Shown here: positions 4,766 through 7,079 of the stretch, one piece after another
Layout: the number at the start of each line of letters is the position of its first letter
Numbering within the stretch: position 1 is the stretch's first letter
Assembly (NCBI GenBank): GCA_017407305.1
Contig: JAFQWS010000006.1
Location: 1-7,079 of the forward strand
Reading direction: 5' to 3'
From: Clostridia bacterium
GTDB lineage: Bacteria; Bacillota; Clostridia; Christensenellales; CAG-314
DNA length: 7,079 nt
Made by a program: the position numbers and the translations under genes
Notes under the pieces: generated by a model
Told to the model about the DNA's origin: nothing
The model's input: only the letters and a program-made list of their open reading frames with translations
Databases searched by the model: none

Positions 4766-6057
4766 TGATTGAAACTTTCAAAAACGCCTTAAAGATTAAG
4801 GAAATCAGAAACAAAATCTTGTGGACAATCCTTTTTGTAGTTATCTACAGAATTGGTTGCTACATTCCCGTTCCCGGATTTGATGCCAGTGGTGTTGGCG
4901 AATTAGAAAGTTACAATTTGCTTAGCATTCTCAATGCCATCAGTGGTAGCGCATTGTCTGACGGCACAATTTTTGCACTCGGCATCTCCCCTTACATCAA
5001 CGCATCCATCATTATGCAATTGTTGACGGTTGCAATCCCTCAATTGGAAAGACTTTCCAAACGTGGCGACGAAGGCAAAGAAAAGATCAATAAGATCACT
5101 CGTTACGTAACACTTGCATTGGCAACAATTTCCGCAGTAGGCATCGTCTTTACACTTGACGTGGACGTAAACTTCCTTTCCGGTCAAATTGCATTGCCTC
5201 AATGGCTTGTGATGGTATACGTTACAATCGTATTAGTAGCAGGTTGCATGCTTTGCATGTGGCTTGGTGAAAGAATCACAGAATATGGCGTTTCCAACGG
5301 CATTTCTATGATCATCTTCGTTGGCTTGCTTACAACAGCAGGTCAAGGAATCCTCAACACAATCAGCGGTGGTCGTTGGTTGGAACTTGTTGCTTTCTTG
5401 GTAGTTTTGATTGCAATCTTCGTCTTCATCATCTGGGTAGATGGTGCAGAAAGAAAAATCAAAATCCAATATGCAAAACAAGTAAAGGGCAACAGAATGT
5501 ATGGTGGTCAAGCCACGTTCATTCCCATCAAAGTCAACGCATCCGGCGTTATGCCTTTGATTTTTGCATACGCAATCATGTCCTTCCCCACAATGCTTAT
5601 TTCCACTTTCTGGGCAACAGCAGCCGAAACACAAGGCACGTTTGCTTATTGGTGGATTCAAAATTTGGGCGCACAAAGTTGGGCATATCAAGTAATCCTC
5701 GCAGTTATGATTTTCTTGTTTGCTTACTTCTATTCCCAAATTCAATTCAACCCCGTTGAAATTTCCAAAAACATTCAACAAAATGGTGGTTTCATCCCCG
5801 GTATTCGTCCCGGCAGAGAAACAGCCGAACATTTAACAAGAGTTGTCACAAGAATCACCTTCTGGGGCGCAACCTTCTTGGCAATCATTGCTTTGGTTCC
5901 CTCTTTGATTTTCTCTTTGGCAAGTGGCAACGACCAAGGATTGGTAAACGCATTCTCTTCCACAGGTATGCTCATCAGCGTATCCATCGCATTGGAAATC
6001 TTCCGTTCCTTGGAAAACCAAATTTTGATGCGCAATTATAAAGGATTCTTGAAGTAA
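4765..6057 (+). CDS. secY: Preprotein translocase subunit SecY
   Basis: SecY is the membrane channel through which SecA- or ribosome-driven proteins are exported or inserted. The product is 430 residues, like other Bacillota SecY. Ten hydrophobic segments are visible at roughly 18-35, 68-92, 112-131, 146-167, 178-197, 206-225, 258-282, 305-325, 362-384 and 394-413. The first family signature is at 68-87 (TIFALGISPYINASIIMQLL), the second at about 166-184 (WLGERITEYGVSNGISMII). The plug region is about 50-67. The cytosolic loop IPGIRPG (344-350) keeps the arginine R348, equivalent by alignment to E. coli R357, needed for SecA-driven transport. The C-terminus LMRNYKGFLK is typical of the phylum. 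adk follows after one base. Confidence 0.98.
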   Translation: MIETFKNALKIKEIRNKILWTILFVVIYRIGCYIPVPGFDASGVGELESYNLLSILNAISGSALSDGTIFALGISPYINASIIMQLLTVAIPQLERLSKRGDEGKEKINKITRYVTLALATISAVGIVFTLDVDVNFLSGQIALPQWLVMVYVTIVLVAGCMLCMWLGERITEYGVSNGISMIIFVGLLTTAGQGILNTISGGRWLELVAFLVVLIAIFVFIIWVDGAERKIKIQYAKQVKGNRMYGGQATFIPIKVNASGVMPLIFAYAIMSFPTMLISTFWATAAETQGTFAYWWIQNLGAQSWAYQVILAVMIFLFAYFYSQIQFNPVEISKNIQQNGGFIPGIRPGRETAEHLTRVVTRITFWGATFLAIIALVPSLIFSLASGNDQGLVNAFSSTGMLISVSIALEIFRSLENQILMRNYKGFLK

Positions 6058-6058
6058 A

Positions 6059-6676
6059 ATGAAAATCGTTTTGTTAGGTGCCCCCGGTTGTGGTAAAGGC
6101 ACACATGCACAAAGACTCACAACGGAACTTGGAATTCCTCACATTTCCACAGGCGACATTTTCCGCCAAAATTTGAAGGAACAAACCGAGTTAGGCAAAC
6201 AAATTGCTGGCATTTTGGCAAAAGGCGATTTGGTATCCGACGAAATTACCGTAGCAATCGTACGTGACAGATTGTCACGTGACGATTGCAAAAACGGTTA
6301 CATTTTGGATGGTTTCCCTCGTTCACTTGCTCAAGCAGAAGCATTGGAAAGTTTTGACCAACCCGACGTAGTTGTAAACATCGTCGTTGGTTACGATACA
6401 ATCATCAAACGCATTTCCGGCAGAAGATTTTGCCCCAAATGCAGTGGCACTTTCCACGCATCCAATTTGAAAGACGACGTTTGTCCTGTATGTGGTGACA
6501 CACTTATCATCCGCAGTGACGACAGAGAAGAAGCAGTTCGCAATCGCTTGGAAGTTTATGAAAGCACAACCAAACCTTTGATTGAGTTCTATCAACAAAG
6601 AGGTTTGCTCAAAACAGCCTTGGGCGAAGGCACTGTTGACGAAAACTATTCAAACATCTTAAAGGTGTTAAAGTGA
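6059..6676 (+). CDS. adk: Adenylate kinase, zinc-type with a shortened LID
   Basis: Adenylate kinase catalyses ATP + AMP = 2 ADP in the cytoplasm. The product is 205 residues, somewhat shorter than the usual 212-217. The P-loop is GAPGCGKGT at 7-15, with Lys13. The AMP-binding side shows STGDIFR (30-36) and the family signature YILDGFPRSLAQ (81-92). The LID opens with GRR (121-123) and has cysteines at 125, 128, 142 and 145, the zinc-binding arrangement common in Gram-positive bacteria. The gap between the cysteine pairs is 13 residues, about three short of the common 16, and the usual FNPPK stretch is missing. RSDDREEAVRNRL (152-164) carries the catalytic-site arginines expected in the family. 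The ribosome binding site is weak (AAAGGA at 6040-6045, 13 bases away), so coupling to secY is likely. Confidence 0.97.
   Translation: MKIVLLGAPGCGKGTHAQRLTTELGIPHISTGDIFRQNLKEQTELGKQIAGILAKGDLVSDEITVAIVRDRLSRDDCKNGYILDGFPRSLAQAEALESFDQPDVVVNIVVGYDTIIKRISGRRFCPKCSGTFHASNLKDDVCPVCGDTLIIRSDDREEAVRNRLEVYESTTKPLIEFYQQRGLLKTALGEGTVDENYSNILKVLK
6661..6667 (+). promoter_or_regulatory. Ribosome binding site of map inside the end of adk
   Basis: AAAGGTG in the last codons of adk lies five bases before the GTG at 6673 (seven counted from the AAAGG core). It supports that GTG rather than the next in-frame ATG at 6709 as the start of map. Confidence 0.55.
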
Positions 6677-7079
6677 TTTTGCTCAAAAACCAACAACAAA
6701 TACAACTTATGCGTCAAGCAAACCAAGTTGTTAAACAAGCCCTCGAGTTGCTGGAAGAAAAATGCAAAGTAGGTGTCTCCACCTACGAATTGAATAAGTT
6801 GGCGCACGACTTCATATTGAAGTGTGGCGCAAAACCTTCCTTTTTGAACTATTGTGGCTATCCTGCAAGCGTCTGCATTTCAATCGACGACGAAGTGGTG
6901 CACGGCATCCCTTCCAAAAAACGTTTCATCGAAGAAGGACAAATCGTATCTTTCGACATCGGTGCAATCGTAAAAGGATGGCATGGCGACGCAGCAAGGA
7001 CGGTGGCAGTTGGACTTGTTGACGACGAAAAGTTGAAGTTGATGGAAGTTACCAAACAAGCGTTTTTCGAAGGTGTCAA
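6673..7079 (+). CDS. map: Methionine aminopeptidase type I, 5' part (3' end outside window)
   Basis: This enzyme removes the initiator methionine from new proteins. The frame runs open from GTG at 6673 to the right edge, giving 135 complete codons of an expected roughly 250. The GTG overlaps the adk stop as GTGA. It is preferred over ATG 6709 because only the longer form keeps the conserved start, ILLKNQQQIQLMRQANQ, resembling the family's I-x-L-K...E-I-x-x-M-R-x-A. Further family blocks are GVSTYELNKLAHDFI (34-48), GAKPSF (52-57), YPASVCISIDDEVVHGIP (63-80) and FDIGAIVKGWHGDAARTVAVG (94-114). H77 and the first two metal ligands D95 and D106, eleven residues apart as in E. coli, are present; the later ligands lie beyond the window. 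In Bacillota, infA often follows soon after. Confidence 0.95.
   Translation, partial: MILLKNQQQIQLMRQANQVVKQALELLEEKCKVGVSTYELNKLAHDFILKCGAKPSFLNYCGYPASVCISIDDEVVHGIPSKKRFIEEGQIVSFDIGAIVKGWHGDAARTVAVGLVDDEKLKLMEVTKQAFFEGV

Noticed and set aside
5233..5832. Open frame of 199 codons on the minus strand opposite secY
   Set aside because: Shadow of secY codon usage; there is no family resemblance and it is rich in Cys, Asp and Asn.
6262..6280. Perfect 8-base inverted repeat with a 3-base loop (ACGTGACA / TGTCACGT) inside adk
   Set aside because: It could form a hairpin, but it lies mid-gene with no following T-run, and it codes for a normal Adk segment (RDRLSRD). Probably chance from repeated Arg-Asp codons.
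6822..7022. 66-codon + strand frame near the right end
   Set aside because: Out of frame with map, whose translation over the same bases matches methionine aminopeptidase including metal ligands.

Overview
The window is a contiguous stretch of the bacterial spc ribosomal-protein operon, entirely on the + strand: rpsQ (3' end only), rplN, rplX, rplE, rpsN (zinc type), rpsH, rplF, rplR, rpsE, rpmD, rplO, secY, adk and map (5' part only). Every gene was identified by comparing its translation with remembered family sequences; no database search was run. The placement of adk and map directly after secY, the zinc-binding short S14, the zinc-type LID of adenylate kinase, strong AGGAGG-type ribosome binding sites and TAA stops point to a Bacillota (Firmicutes) lineage, probably an uncultured clostridia-like organism with moderate to low GC. 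That placement is inference; the window cannot give a genus.

Layout. Bases 1-176 hold the end of S17. Bases 195-4765 hold ten ribosomal protein genes separated by only 12-19 bases, each gap carrying a Shine-Dalgarno sequence that in several cases is fused to the preceding stop (TAAGGAG). From rplO onward the spacing changes: rplO and secY share one base (TAATG), secY and adk are one base apart, and adk and map overlap by four (GTGA), which suggests translational coupling. No gap is long enough for a promoter, terminator, riboswitch or RNA gene, and no stretch over 300 bases lacks a gene. No mobile element, CRISPR array, tRNA or rRNA is visible.

Function. The genes supply small-subunit proteins (S17, S14, S8, S5), large-subunit proteins (L14, L24, L5, L6, L18, L30, L15), the core of the Sec translocon (SecY), adenylate kinase for nucleotide balance, and methionine aminopeptidase, which trims new proteins. 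This links ribosome production with protein export and N-terminal maturation.

What stands out is not a new system but unusual versions of known proteins. L30 carries a roughly 110-residue N-terminal extension in front of a normal 59-residue domain. L24 has an insertion in its KOW region, a four-cysteine zinc-ribbon motif and a Lys/Ala tail. S5 has an Arg/Gly-rich N-terminal extension. L6 departs from the usual C-terminal PEPYKGKG motif. Adenylate kinase has a shortened zinc LID. Proline is coded mainly by CCC in these presumably highly expressed genes.
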